Positions 1 to 6,286 of a DNA stretch of 8,437 bases are shown here, one piece after another. Positions within the stretch are counted from its first letter, which is position 1, and each line of letters starts with the position of its first letter. This DNA is from JALSHZ01 sp964439815 (GTDB lineage: Bacteria; Pseudomonadota; Gammaproteobacteria; UWMA-0217): contig CAYTPO010000218.1 in assembly GCA_964439815.1 (NCBI GenBank), positions 1 through 8,437 of the forward strand. Direction: 5' to 3'. The notes beneath the pieces were generated by a model, which made no database searches, was not told the DNA's origin, and worked only from the letters and a program-made list of their open reading frames with translations. Position numbers and translations under genes: made by a program.

Positions 1-1
1 G

Positions 2-397
2 GTGGATTATCTGACCCGCACACTGATTCCCGAACTCAATTGCGAGCAGCGTCTGGCCTTTCTGTTGATGCACGAATCCGAACACTGGGAAGAGAAACAT
101 CGCCTTGGCTGGCAGCAGTTGGCGGAACTCAACGGCATCGACCGGCAACAGGCCTGGGAGCGCTTCGAGCACGTTCGCAATCATCTCCTCAGCAGTCGCC
201 AGACAGACGACAAAACCGAGATCGACTGCGAGCATTTACTGGTCTTTCTGGTATGGACTCAGGCGCAACGACTGGAAAAGACGCAGCAATTCACCTGGGA
301 CTATTTTGCCAATATTCTCGGCGTTTCCGGCAATACGCTGAAAACCCGTTACCACACGGCGCTGAAAAAGCTGGCGCGGGGACTGAAAGATGACTGA
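2..397 (+). CDS. Small protein with two tandem sigma-region-4-like HTH units; putative regulator, start uncertain
   Basis: Unrecognised protein of 131 residues if it begins at the GTG at base 2. That codon could equally be an internal Val, because the window starts here and no ribosome binding site is visible, so the gene may be 5'-partial. The C-terminal part (about 97-126) reads like the HTH of sigma region 4.2: Trp99, Phe102-Ala103, Gly107, Arg116-Tyr117, then a basic helix. Residues 14-64 align without gaps to 76-126 at an offset of 62, sharing Cys14/76, Glu15/77, Leu18/80, Phe20/82, Trp37/99, Ala41/103, Gly45/107, Arg54/116 and Leu62/124. The protein is therefore an internal duplication. 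No signal peptide or membrane segment is present, so it is cytoplasmic. Its stop overlaps the next start by 8 bases (390-397), implying translational coupling. A transcriptional regulator paired with the downstream membrane protein is inferred. A truncated sigma factor is the alternative. Confidence 0.75.
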   Translation: MDYLTRTLIPELNCEQRLAFLLMHESEHWEEKHRLGWQQLAELNGIDRQQAWERFEHVRNHLLSSRQTDDKTEIDCEHLLVFLVWTQAQRLEKTQQFTWDYFANILGVSGNTLKTRYHTALKKLARGLKDD

Positions 398-1487
398 GCA
401 GAAAAAGGAAGCAGAGGTAAAGGTGCTATTCCACGAATTCCAGAAAAGCCGTGAACAAATCACCACTGCACAGCAGGATAAAATCATGAACACCCTTTCC
501 TCCGGGCAGGCGGTATCGCCTGCAGACGCAGAAGCCGACAGCGAGGCAGAAAAAAAGGTCATCGACCATTACCGCCGCTATATGGCGCAACGCGACCCCA
601 ACCGTGAAGAGGTGATCACGGAGGTGACAGGTTACGCCCGCAAACAGCATCAGGCGGTCAGCCAAAACGTACAGCAGGCGGCCGCGCAAAGCGGTGACAG
701 TCTGGCGACCACCATTTTCAACTGGCCGGGTAAAATGCTCAGCCGGATGACACAGTGGATTGGCAACACCACCGGCCGAGAGGTTGCCAACTGGCAACTC
801 GCCCTGCCCGCCCTGGCCATGTTGGGCATCGTCTTCCTGCTGGTACAGGGCACCGGACAACCGCCCGGCAGCAGCCACCAGGTCGCCTGGAACAATACCC
901 TGCCCGCAACGATTGCCAGCCAGTCGGACGCCCTGCTGGAAAAGCTTCAGCCTTCTGTTTCCTCCACCTTTGGCTTTTCCGCACAACCGGGAAAACTCGG
1001 CAGCAGTTTCGAGCTGGGGCAGAGCATTGCACGGCTGGAACTGGCGCTGGAAGCCCAGAGCACCCAGCATATTCCCCGCATCGTGAAACGCGCCGACAAC
1101 CTCACCCGAGAGCTGGGCCTGCCGCCGTTGAGTGGGCAGATCGACCTGCAGGAGGACAGCGTTTCCCTCGATGCCATCAGCCAGCGCTGGTTCGAGAAAT
1201 CACCGGAGCAAACCGCTTTCTACCAGCTCGGTTTCTGGATGGAGACCACCGACTTTGCGGTAAAACTGGCGGAGATGGCCTTTGGCCTGGAGGCGCTGGA
1301 GCAGCAGCTCAAGTCGCTGGGTCAGCTCAAGGCAAACCACCTAAAGGTATTGCAGCAACATCCACTGCAACTGCGACAGTTGGAAAAGTTGGCTGCAACC
1401 AAGTCGGCCTCCTTGAAAACCCACGCCGGGCTGCAGATGTTCAAGCGCCAGTTGGCGCGTTGCATTGCCGTCTTCAAGAATCCCTGA
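390..1487 (+). CDS. Single-pass inner-membrane protein of unknown family, possible membrane partner of the upstream regulator
   Basis: Protein of 365 residues that I do not recognise. Residues 1-130 are charged and Gln-rich with no signal peptide. One hydrophobic segment lies at about 134-153 (NWQLALPALAMLGIVFLLVQ). Residues 155-365 are helix-rich and probably periplasmic. Two stretches there begin with a similar aromatic-x-Leu-Gly pattern (FELG at 207-210, YQLG at 278-281), as in some envelope helical-repeat domains. The predicted topology is N-terminus in the cytoplasm and C-terminus in the periplasm, like transmembrane anti-sigma or signalling proteins, but no anti-sigma zinc motif or kinase motif is seen. 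ATG at 390 sits inside the end of the preceding gene. The metalloprotease gene begins 9 bases after the stop. Transduction of an envelope signal to the upstream HTH protein is inferred from layout only. Confidence 0.85.
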   Translation: MTEQKKEAEVKVLFHEFQKSREQITTAQQDKIMNTLSSGQAVSPADAEADSEAEKKVIDHYRRYMAQRDPNREEVITEVTGYARKQHQAVSQNVQQAAAQSGDSLATTIFNWPGKMLSRMTQWIGNTTGREVANWQLALPALAMLGIVFLLVQGTGQPPGSSHQVAWNNTLPATIASQSDALLEKLQPSVSSTFGFSAQPGKLGSSFELGQSIARLELALEAQSTQHIPRIVKRADNLTRELGLPPLSGQIDLQEDSVSLDAISQRWFEKSPEQTAFYQLGFWMETTDFAVKLAEMAFGLEALEQQLKSLGQLKANHLKVLQQHPLQLRQLEKLAATKSASLKTHAGLQMFKRQLARCIAVFKNP

Positions 1488-1496
1488 TGCATCGCC

Positions 1497-3281
1497 ATGA
1501 AAATCCTCACTGCGCTAATGCTGTTGTTCCTGCTGTCGCCCCTGGCGCAGGCCGGGCTGGATGATCCCCGCGCCCATGCGGATTACTACATCGATATTTT
1601 TGGCGAGGTCGATCCCGCCAGCGATGCCCGGGTAAGACACGCCTACGAAATATTCGAGCGGGTACGCCGGGTCGCGGAAGACCCCATCGGTTTTACGCCC
1701 GCACTCAAGGTGATCAACAGCGATGGCAAACCCTGGGCCGTTGCGCTGCCTGATGGCTATGTCATCCTCTCCCACGGCGCATTGAAGATCTGCTACGACA
1801 ACACCGATCAGGCGCGCGGTGATGCCCGGCTGGCCTTTGTACTGGGGCACGAACTGGCGCATCTGGTATCGCGGGATTTCTGGCATCGCAATGTCTTTCT
1901 CAGCCTTTCCGGCACCACGCAGCCTAAGACGCTGAGCGGCGTGCAGGAAATCGTTGCCAGTGAATTGTTCGACACCAGCGCGGCATCGGAACAGGTCAAT
2001 GTGGAGGCGATCAAGCGCAAGGAACTCCATGCCGATGATGCCGGTTTCCTCTATGCCTCGCTAGCCGGATTCAAGACACCGTTGATCTTTCAACAACGCG
2101 GCGACCAACAGGATTTTCTGCGCGACTGGGTGCGGCAGACTCGCACCATCGATGACCAGACCCACCTTGGCCCCGAGGAGCGCTCCGCCTTTCTGCAAAC
2201 ACGTTTTAGCAATATCATCAACAAGGTGGGCGTGTTCAATGCCGGAATTACGCTGGCACTCTTTGGTCACTTTCGAGATGCGCAATATCTGTTCGAAGCC
2301 TTTGCCCAGTCCTTCCCCTCGCATGAGGTGGCCACCAATCTGGGCTATGTCCATCTGCAACAGGCCTTGCAGCTGATTCCCGAAACACAGCGCACCCGCT
2401 TCTGGCTGCCTGCCCGGCTGCTGGATCTGCCCGATCTGCAAATGACCACTCGCACACTGGCGGGCAATCTGCCCCCGGCCGTCACCCGGCATCTGCGGGA
2501 GGCGGAAAAGTACCTGCTGAAAGCGGTCAATGCCAGGGCAGACGATTTAGCCAGTCGGCTGAATCTGGCGGTGGTCTATTTCCATCTGCAGGAGTATTAC
2601 AAGGCACGCGACCGGGTCGAGGAGGCGCGCACGCTCGATGAACACAATCCTGATGTACTTGCGCTGCGTGCACTGATTCTCAACGAGCAGGAAAAGGATA
2701 TCGACATGTGGCCGGTCGCCACGCGGATTCTGCAAAAGCTGGCGGCCAAGGGGCATCTGCCGGCCCGCTACAATCTGGCACGGCTTTATGAGGAGCGCGG
2801 CAGAAAATCCCGCGCCCGGGAACTCTGGTCGAGCCTGCAATCCGACCTCGACAAGCTGCCACAAGACATCGCCACGGCTGCCTGCAAGGCGCTGACACCT
2901 GCAAATGCATGTACCACAAAAACAGCTTCGCTCCCCCGCTACCCCGAGAAAATCCTGGATCCGACGTTGATGGCGGGATACAAGCACCCCGAAACCCTGC
3001 CACCGGGCCAATGGCGCCGGGATACGCTCCAGGCCGGCCCCCTCTTTGTCGAGTACCTGCACGACAGCAAGGGAAACATCGTGCTCATGGTGGATGGGCA
3101 TCCCCAGCTGTTTTCCGCCCAGGCACCTGCGGACCTTTCCGCACCTGATCTGGTGCAGCAATTTGGTCAGCCAACCCAGAGACAGCCGCTTGGACACAAG
3201 ACCTTCTGGCGCTATAACGCCTCATGGGGCGCCATCATCGAAAACGGGCAGATTACTACCATTCAGGGTATTGCCTACTGA
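1497..3281 (+). CDS. Secreted M48-family zinc metalloprotease with TPR repeats (BepA-like) and an extra C-terminal domain
   Basis: Protein of 594 residues. A signal peptide (about 1-19, ending in Ala-Gln-Ala before Gly20) directs it to the periplasm. The zinc site is HELAH at 118-122, preceded by LAFVLG, with the third ligand in Glu176-Leu-His-Ala-Asp180. This is the ExxxD motif of family M48, 58 residues downstream, close to the spacing in BepA. Helical TPR-like hairpins follow at about 250-292, 335-395 and 405-447, again as in BepA, a periplasmic protease that helps outer-membrane protein assembly. It is longer than BepA: residues 480-594 form an added, mostly beta domain ending in an FGQP...WRY pattern reminiscent of BamE/SmpA. 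ATG at 1497 has no clear Shine-Dalgarno and probably depends on coupling, 9 bases after the previous stop. A role in envelope quality control is likely. The exact substrate is unknown, and I give no gene symbol because the architecture differs from BepA. Confidence 0.92.
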   Translation: MKILTALMLLFLLSPLAQAGLDDPRAHADYYIDIFGEVDPASDARVRHAYEIFERVRRVAEDPIGFTPALKVINSDGKPWAVALPDGYVILSHGALKICYDNTDQARGDARLAFVLGHELAHLVSRDFWHRNVFLSLSGTTQPKTLSGVQEIVASELFDTSAASEQVNVEAIKRKELHADDAGFLYASLAGFKTPLIFQQRGDQQDFLRDWVRQTRTIDDQTHLGPEERSAFLQTRFSNIINKVGVFNAGITLALFGHFRDAQYLFEAFAQSFPSHEVATNLGYVHLQQALQLIPETQRTRFWLPARLLDLPDLQMTTRTLAGNLPPAVTRHLREAEKYLLKAVNARADDLASRLNLAVVYFHLQEYYKARDRVEEARTLDEHNPDVLALRALILNEQEKDIDMWPVATRILQKLAAKGHLPARYNLARLYEERGRKSRARELWSSLQSDLDKLPQDIATAACKALTPANACTTKTASLPRYPEKILDPTLMAGYKHPETLPPGQWRRDTLQAGPLFVEYLHDSKGNIVLMVDGHPQLFSAQAPADLSAPDLVQQFGQPTQRQPLGHKTFWRYNASWGAIIENGQITTIQGIAY

Positions 3282-3305
3282 ACCTTTCCGGGTAATGCTT
3301 CGCAT

Positions 3306-4904
3306 ATGAAAACAAAAGCCATCTTGTTACTCATCATCGGGAGCCTCGCTGTCGCGGGGTGTCAGTCGGAAAACACCACTGGGGAAACTCAGGGCGTTTC
3401 ACAGCTTCCTCTGCCAAAAGGCATCACCACTCGCCTGGCACCTTCGGCCATCACCGCCGAGGCGCAGGTACTGCAGGGGGAGAAGGAAGTGACCAGAGTC
3501 CCCTTGCAAATCAGCGGCAGTACTGCCAGCGCCAACATCAAGGGCCTCTCCCCCGGTCAATACAGCATCGTCCTGAAATTCACCCAGACCAATACCGGGC
3601 TGGTGCTCGCCACGGCCCGCAAGCAGGTTGAAGTTGGCAGCCAGTCATCCGAGCTCGGCTTTGCCCGCAATGACTACAGCTTTCCCGATGACGATGGCGA
3701 CAGATTCTCCAACCTCGGGGAAGTCAACGAAGAGACCAATCCCAATGACGGCCAGGACAAGCCGCAGCCCGCCCGGGTCTTCATTACGTCGATCAAGGGC
3801 AAGGCCAAACTGTCCACCTGGCCAGATGCCAATGGGAGTACCGGTATGGATGCCGCCGATGCCATTTGCCAGGCGCGAGCCAATGCCGCCGGTTTTACCA
3901 CCCAATTCAAGGCCTGGATTTCCGATGCCAATAACGACGCCGCCTGCCATGTATTGGGGCTCAGCGGCAAGTGGGATTCGGTCACCTGCCAAACGGCACT
4001 GCTGGGCGACCGGGTTGCAGGCCCCTGGGTGCGTACCGATGGGGAACCCGTGTTCCCATTCTCCAATCCTGAAGCTTCCGACGCCTGGGACGCCATGCAG
4101 GTACCCATCTGCGTCGATGAGAATGGCGTCAACCTGTGCGACAACAAAATCTATGCCTGGACAGGCACAGATTCCAACGGGCGCTATCTCGAGAATTATG
4201 GAAGCTGCCTCGGCTGGACCTCATCCAGCAACAATGAAACGGGGGGTTATGGCTCCGGCAACAACACCATCGGTAACTGGACGGAAAGCTGGAAGGTAAG
4301 CTGTGGCGCCAGCGACTCCATCGCACGACTCTACTGTTTTGAAACCACCGAAAGGGCGCAAGCCTTGCCCGACTACAAGGTGCCCAACAGCAAGATGATC
4401 TTTATCTCCTCCACGAGAGATACCGGAGATCTGAACTCCTGGCCCGGCGTGGGTGACCTGGCGGGCGTCTTTGCCGCCGATGCCGTCTGTCAACGCCTTG
4501 CCCGGGAAAGCAGTCTCCCCAATCCGGATAAATACAAAGCCTGGCTTTCGGAAGACCTCCATCCAATCGGGCAGAGAATCACCAGCAACGGCCCCTGGTC
4601 ACGACCTGATGGTGTGCTGGTCGCCAAAGACAAGGCGATGCTACTCAGTGGCAGGCTCCATACCAGCATCAGCCTCACCGAGAAGGGAGAATACGATTGG
4701 GACAGAGCATGGACGGGAACCCTGCCCGATGGCTCCGCTGCCACCGGCCTCAACTGCAGTAACTGGCGACATGACAACAGCACCACCGAGTTCGGCAAAC
4801 AAGGCGCAACCTCATCAGCCCATGAGGAATGGACGGATGCCGATCATTGGGAAAAGGTTTCCTGTGCCCAGAAGTCCCGGCTCATTTGTCTGGAGGATGA
4901 GTAG
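3306..4904 (+). CDS. Outer-membrane lipoprotein with calcium-binding-like linker and two DUF1554 domains
   Basis: Protein of 532 residues with a lipoprotein signal peptide: basic N-terminus, hydrophobic core, and lipobox VAGC with Cys19 as the lipidated residue. Position +2 is Gln, not Asp, which by the Lol sorting rule favours the outer membrane. Residues 40-118 look like a small beta domain. Residues 128-150 are an Asp-rich stretch (DDDGD, then SNLGEV, then TNPND) typical of thrombospondin-type-3-like calcium sites. Two DUF1554-type domains follow, at about 157-346 and 363-530. Each repeats the same order of motifs: [VI]FI[TS]S, WP, AADA[IV]CQ, [FY]KAW[IL]S, GPW.R.DG, AWTGT, a W...SC segment, and a final Cys in LYCFE or LICLE. 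Paired Cys suggest disulfides and an extracytoplasmic location. It lies 24 bases after the protease gene, so co-transcription is likely. A surface-exposed binding or structural role is inferred. Confidence 0.88.
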   Translation: MKTKAILLLIIGSLAVAGCQSENTTGETQGVSQLPLPKGITTRLAPSAITAEAQVLQGEKEVTRVPLQISGSTASANIKGLSPGQYSIVLKFTQTNTGLVLATARKQVEVGSQSSELGFARNDYSFPDDDGDRFSNLGEVNEETNPNDGQDKPQPARVFITSIKGKAKLSTWPDANGSTGMDAADAICQARANAAGFTTQFKAWISDANNDAACHVLGLSGKWDSVTCQTALLGDRVAGPWVRTDGEPVFPFSNPEASDAWDAMQVPICVDENGVNLCDNKIYAWTGTDSNGRYLENYGSCLGWTSSSNNETGGYGSGNNTIGNWTESWKVSCGASDSIARLYCFETTERAQALPDYKVPNSKMIFISSTRDTGDLNSWPGVGDLAGVFAADAVCQRLARESSLPNPDKYKAWLSEDLHPIGQRITSNGPWSRPDGVLVAKDKAMLLSGRLHTSISLTEKGEYDWDRAWTGTLPDGSAATGLNCSNWRHDNSTTEFGKQGATSSAHEEWTDADHWEKVSCAQKSRLICLEDE

Positions 4905-4968
4905 TACCTGATTTGATGGCGCACCAGCCGGAAATACGCTGCTGAAGACCTCCTTCCTTCCGTTTGCC

Positions 4969-5051
4969 CCAGGAGCCTGTCGGACTTAACCGTTTAAAGC
5001 GAAAATCCCTGCGGGCACAGCCAAATGGCGTTAAGTCCGACAGACTCCTGG
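4969..5051. repeat. 83-base imperfect palindrome, MITE-like or solo transposon-end element
   Basis: The arms at 4969-4990 and 5030-5051 are inverted copies matching at 21 of 22 positions (C at 4976 against T in the other copy), separated by a 39-base loop (4991-5029). The core of each arm reads CTGTCGGACTTAAC on its own strand. No coding sequence fits inside, and no run of T follows on either side, so it is not a standard intrinsic terminator. I saw no flanking direct repeat. The size, long near-perfect arms and intergenic position fit a non-autonomous element mobilised by a transposase elsewhere in the genome. In RNA it would fold into a long hairpin and could help insulate the two gene blocks. 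The family is not assigned. Confidence 0.75.
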
Positions 5052-5091
5052 CGAAATGACTTTTCAGGCGTGAGCTGAGTGGTTACATACC

Positions 5092-5099
5092 AAGGAGGA
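5092..5099 (+). promoter_or_regulatory. Strong Shine-Dalgarno for the 63-residue ORF
   Basis: AAGGAGGA lies 5 bases before the ATG at 5105. It is near the ideal anti-Shine-Dalgarno complement and is the main reason to accept the short orphan ORF that follows as translated. Confidence 0.7.
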
Positions 5100-5104
5100 A
5101 CGAC

Positions 5105-5296
5105 ATGCCCAGCATCGCTGCCTTCGATGTCGGGCGCAATGTAGACCTCATGTCAGGTACTTCAACCCAACCCGCTGCCTGGCTTCAAGCCCTCATCCTC
5201 CTGCAGCAAAAAAAACTTCGAAATCCACGTCAACCAAATTCCACCCCCGTCGTTGTTACTAGCAAGACGGCCAACAAAGCCGTCGAGTCGAACTAA
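5105..5296 (+). CDS. Small hypothetical protein (63 residues)
   Basis: Short ORF with a strong Shine-Dalgarno (5092-5099) at ideal spacing from its ATG. I do not recognise the product. It has no signal peptide. Residues 24-37 (PAAWLQALILLQQK) could form one amphipathic or hydrophobic helix. The C-terminal half is basic and Ser/Thr/Asn-rich and looks disordered. It begins just after the palindromic element and ends 28 bases before the Gly-rich protein gene, so it probably heads that transcript. Near its 3' end a 6-base stem (GACGGC at 5266-5271, GCCGTC at 5279-5284) lies within the coding sequence with no T run after it. It may be a real small protein or a translated leader controlling the next gene. 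Support is the ribosome binding site alone. Confidence 0.5.
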   Translation: MPSIAAFDVGRNVDLMSGTSTQPAAWLQALILLQQKKLRNPRQPNSTPVVVTSKTANKAVESN

Positions 5297-5324
5297 CCAC
5301 TATTCTTAAAACAAGGGGAACAAC

Positions 5325-5651
5325 ATGAATTCCGTTACTGCAAAAACTTTCACCATCGCACTGCTGACCACACTGTCACTGGCTGCCAACGCGACTCCCG
5401 GCAAGGTCGATGGCAAGGGCTGGGCCAAGGGTTCCGGCGCAGCTCAGGGCACCGGTATCATTCGCGGCGAAGGCGTTGTCAGTGGCAAGGGAGTTGTCAT
5501 CTATCGCGGCAAAGACGGTAAAATCCATCACAGGAAAGGACAGGGCACCGTTTCCGGCAAGGGTATCGCCATTGGCAAGGGGCGTTTTGCCGGCCGCGGA
5601 ACTGCTCTGGGAAAGGGTCGGGCTATCGGCAGGGGTAAGGCAGGACACTAA
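5325..5651 (+). CDS. Secreted basic Gly-rich protein made of 13 in-register hexapeptides
   Basis: Protein of 108 residues with a signal peptide (about 1-23, ending Ala-Asn-Ala), so it is exported. The mature part is a regular hexad array from residue 27 to 104. The consensus is two mostly small or hydrophobic residues, one variable residue, then Gly-x-Gly (WAKGSG, AAQGTG, IIRGEG, VVSGKG, IAIGKG, TALGKG). Eleven of 13 units carry Gly at both positions 4 and 6. The two irregular units (57-68) keep the six-residue phase. The mature chain has 18 Lys/Arg and only 3 Asp/Glu. The alternating pattern suggests stacked beta strands (solenoid- or fibre-like), but this is inference and I know no matching characterised family. 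Shine-Dalgarno AAGGGGA (5313-5319) lies 5 bases before ATG 5325. The ECF sigma gene follows 92 bases after the stop, behind a hairpin, so this may be a member or target of that regulon. Confidence 0.85.
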   Translation: MNSVTAKTFTIALLTTLSLAANATPGKVDGKGWAKGSGAAQGTGIIRGEGVVSGKGVVIYRGKDGKIHHRKGQGTVSGKGIAIGKGRFAGRGTALGKGRAIGRGKAGH

Positions 5652-5686
5652 GCGTGTCGGCCACCTTCCAGATGCCTGGCAGGACT

Positions 5687-5716
5687 GCGGGCAGTGCCAT
5701 GCACGGCGCTGCCCGC
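5687..5716 (+). promoter_or_regulatory. Stable RNA hairpin between the Gly-rich gene and the sigma factor
   Basis: GCGGGCAGTGCC (5687-5698) pairs with GGCGCTGCCCGC (5705-5716) as a 12-base stem with one G-T wobble and a 6-base loop. It sits 35 bases after the Gly-rich protein stop and ends 13 bases before the sigma factor Shine-Dalgarno. No T run follows, so a classical intrinsic terminator is unlikely. It could stabilise or separate the upstream message, or tune sigma factor expression. The pairing is seen directly; the role is inferred. Confidence 0.6.
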
Positions 5717-5729
5717 CTGAGCAGGGATC

Positions 5730-5737
5730 AAGGAGGT
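5730..5737 (+). promoter_or_regulatory. Consensus Shine-Dalgarno that fixes the sigma factor start at GTG 5744
   Basis: AAGGAGGT, a perfect anti-16S match, lies 6 bases before GTG 5744. The in-frame upstream candidates (GTG 5654, ATG 5672, ATG 5699) lack such a site, and the stretch they would add runs through the hairpin and matches no sigma domain. Confidence 0.8.
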
Positions 5738-5743
5738 TCTCCG

Positions 5744-6286
5744 GTGGAAACCAGACAGGCGCTGGATCAGTTTCTGGCCAGCGTCGAAAAAAGGGCATTG
5801 CGCATGGCAACCATCTCGACCGGCAATACGGACGAGGCGCTCGATATTGTGCAGGATGCCATGATGAAACTCACCACCCGTTACGGCCGACGGGAACCGG
5901 CCCAATGGGGCGCACTGTTTCATCGCATTCTGCAAAATACAATCACCGACTGGCACCGTCGTCAACAACGCCAGAACCGCTGGCAACACTGGTTCAGCCG
6001 GGGGAAAGAGGACGAAGCAGATGACGATCCCATCGCTACGCTGCCCGACACCGCAACCCCTGAACCACAAACATCGCTACAGACGGACGCCAGCATGAAG
6101 GTGCTGGAACACGCCATTCACCAACTGCCCTTGCGGCAACAGCAGGCCTTGATGCTCAGATTGTGGGAAGGCCTGAGCGTGGCCGATACCGCGCAGGCCA
6201 TGGGCTGCTCCCAAGGCAGCGTAAAAACACATTATTCCCGCGCAGTAAACACCTTGCGAGACAAACTGGAGGGTCACTGGCCATGA
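5744..6286 (+). CDS. ECF-type RNA polymerase sigma factor (sigma-70 family)
   Basis: Protein of 180 residues from GTG 5744, chosen for its perfect Shine-Dalgarno and because homologous sigma factors start near this point. An in-frame extension to 5654 is possible but unsupported. Region 2 covers about 15-73, with the ALDIVQDAM helix at 32-40 followed by LFHRILQNTITDWHRR (core binding and -10 recognition). A variable acidic linker spans about 85-118. Region 4 covers about 119-175, with LPLRQQQA, WEGLSVADTAQAMGCSQGSV and KTHYSRA forming the HTH that reads the -35 element. The wording is very close to the ECF-like sigma factors that precede DUF3619 and DUF3106 genes in Beta- and Gammaproteobacteria. 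Its stop overlaps the next start by 4 bases (ATGA), typical of a sigma/anti-sigma pair. It probably drives an envelope-related regulon that includes its own operon, but I could not find a convincing cognate promoter. Confidence 0.95.
   Translation: METRQALDQFLASVEKRALRMATISTGNTDEALDIVQDAMMKLTTRYGRREPAQWGALFHRILQNTITDWHRRQQRQNRWQHWFSRGKEDEADDDPIATLPDTATPEPQTSLQTDASMKVLEHAIHQLPLRQQQALMLRLWEGLSVADTAQAMGCSQGSVKTHYSRAVNTLRDKLEGHWP

Noticed and set aside
755..1564. Long + strand frame overlapping the membrane protein gene
   Set aside because: Its composition is that of an alternate frame of GC-rich coding DNA (Arg/Gly/Pro/Ala-rich, no domain). The overlapping 390-1487 frame has coherent topology and operon spacing.
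2547..3197. 216-residue frame on the - strand under the protease gene
   Set aside because: It is antisense to a well-supported metalloprotease, with no domain pattern and no upstream ribosome binding site consistent with a gene.
3628..4299. 223-residue + strand frame inside the lipoprotein gene
   Set aside because: Its Pro/Met/Arg-rich shadow composition has no motif, while the overlapping frame shows two DUF1554 domains.
5061..5089. Possible sigma-70 promoter (TTTTCA, 17 bases, TACATA) before the 63-residue ORF
   Set aside because: The matches are weak, and the start of transcription would fall inside the ribosome binding site.
5266..5284. 6-base stem GACGGC/GCCGTC as an intrinsic terminator
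   Set aside because: The stem is short, lies within coding sequence and has no T run after it. It is kept only as a minor note under the small ORF.
5654..5743. Upstream in-frame extension of the sigma factor (GTG 5654, ATG 5672 or ATG 5699)
   Set aside because: There is no Shine-Dalgarno before these codons, and the added residues match no sigma domain and run through the hairpin. GTG 5744 has a perfect site at ideal spacing.
5376..5810. 144-residue - strand frame opposite the Gly-rich gene
   Set aside because: It arises because Gly codons read in antisense give an open Pro/Ala-rich frame. It spans the intergenic hairpin and has no signals of its own.
6163..6282. Longer start for the DUF3619-like gene within the sigma gene
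   Set aside because: It would overlap the sigma gene by over 120 bases with an implausible basic composition. ATG 6283 has a Shine-Dalgarno and the classic ATGA overlap.
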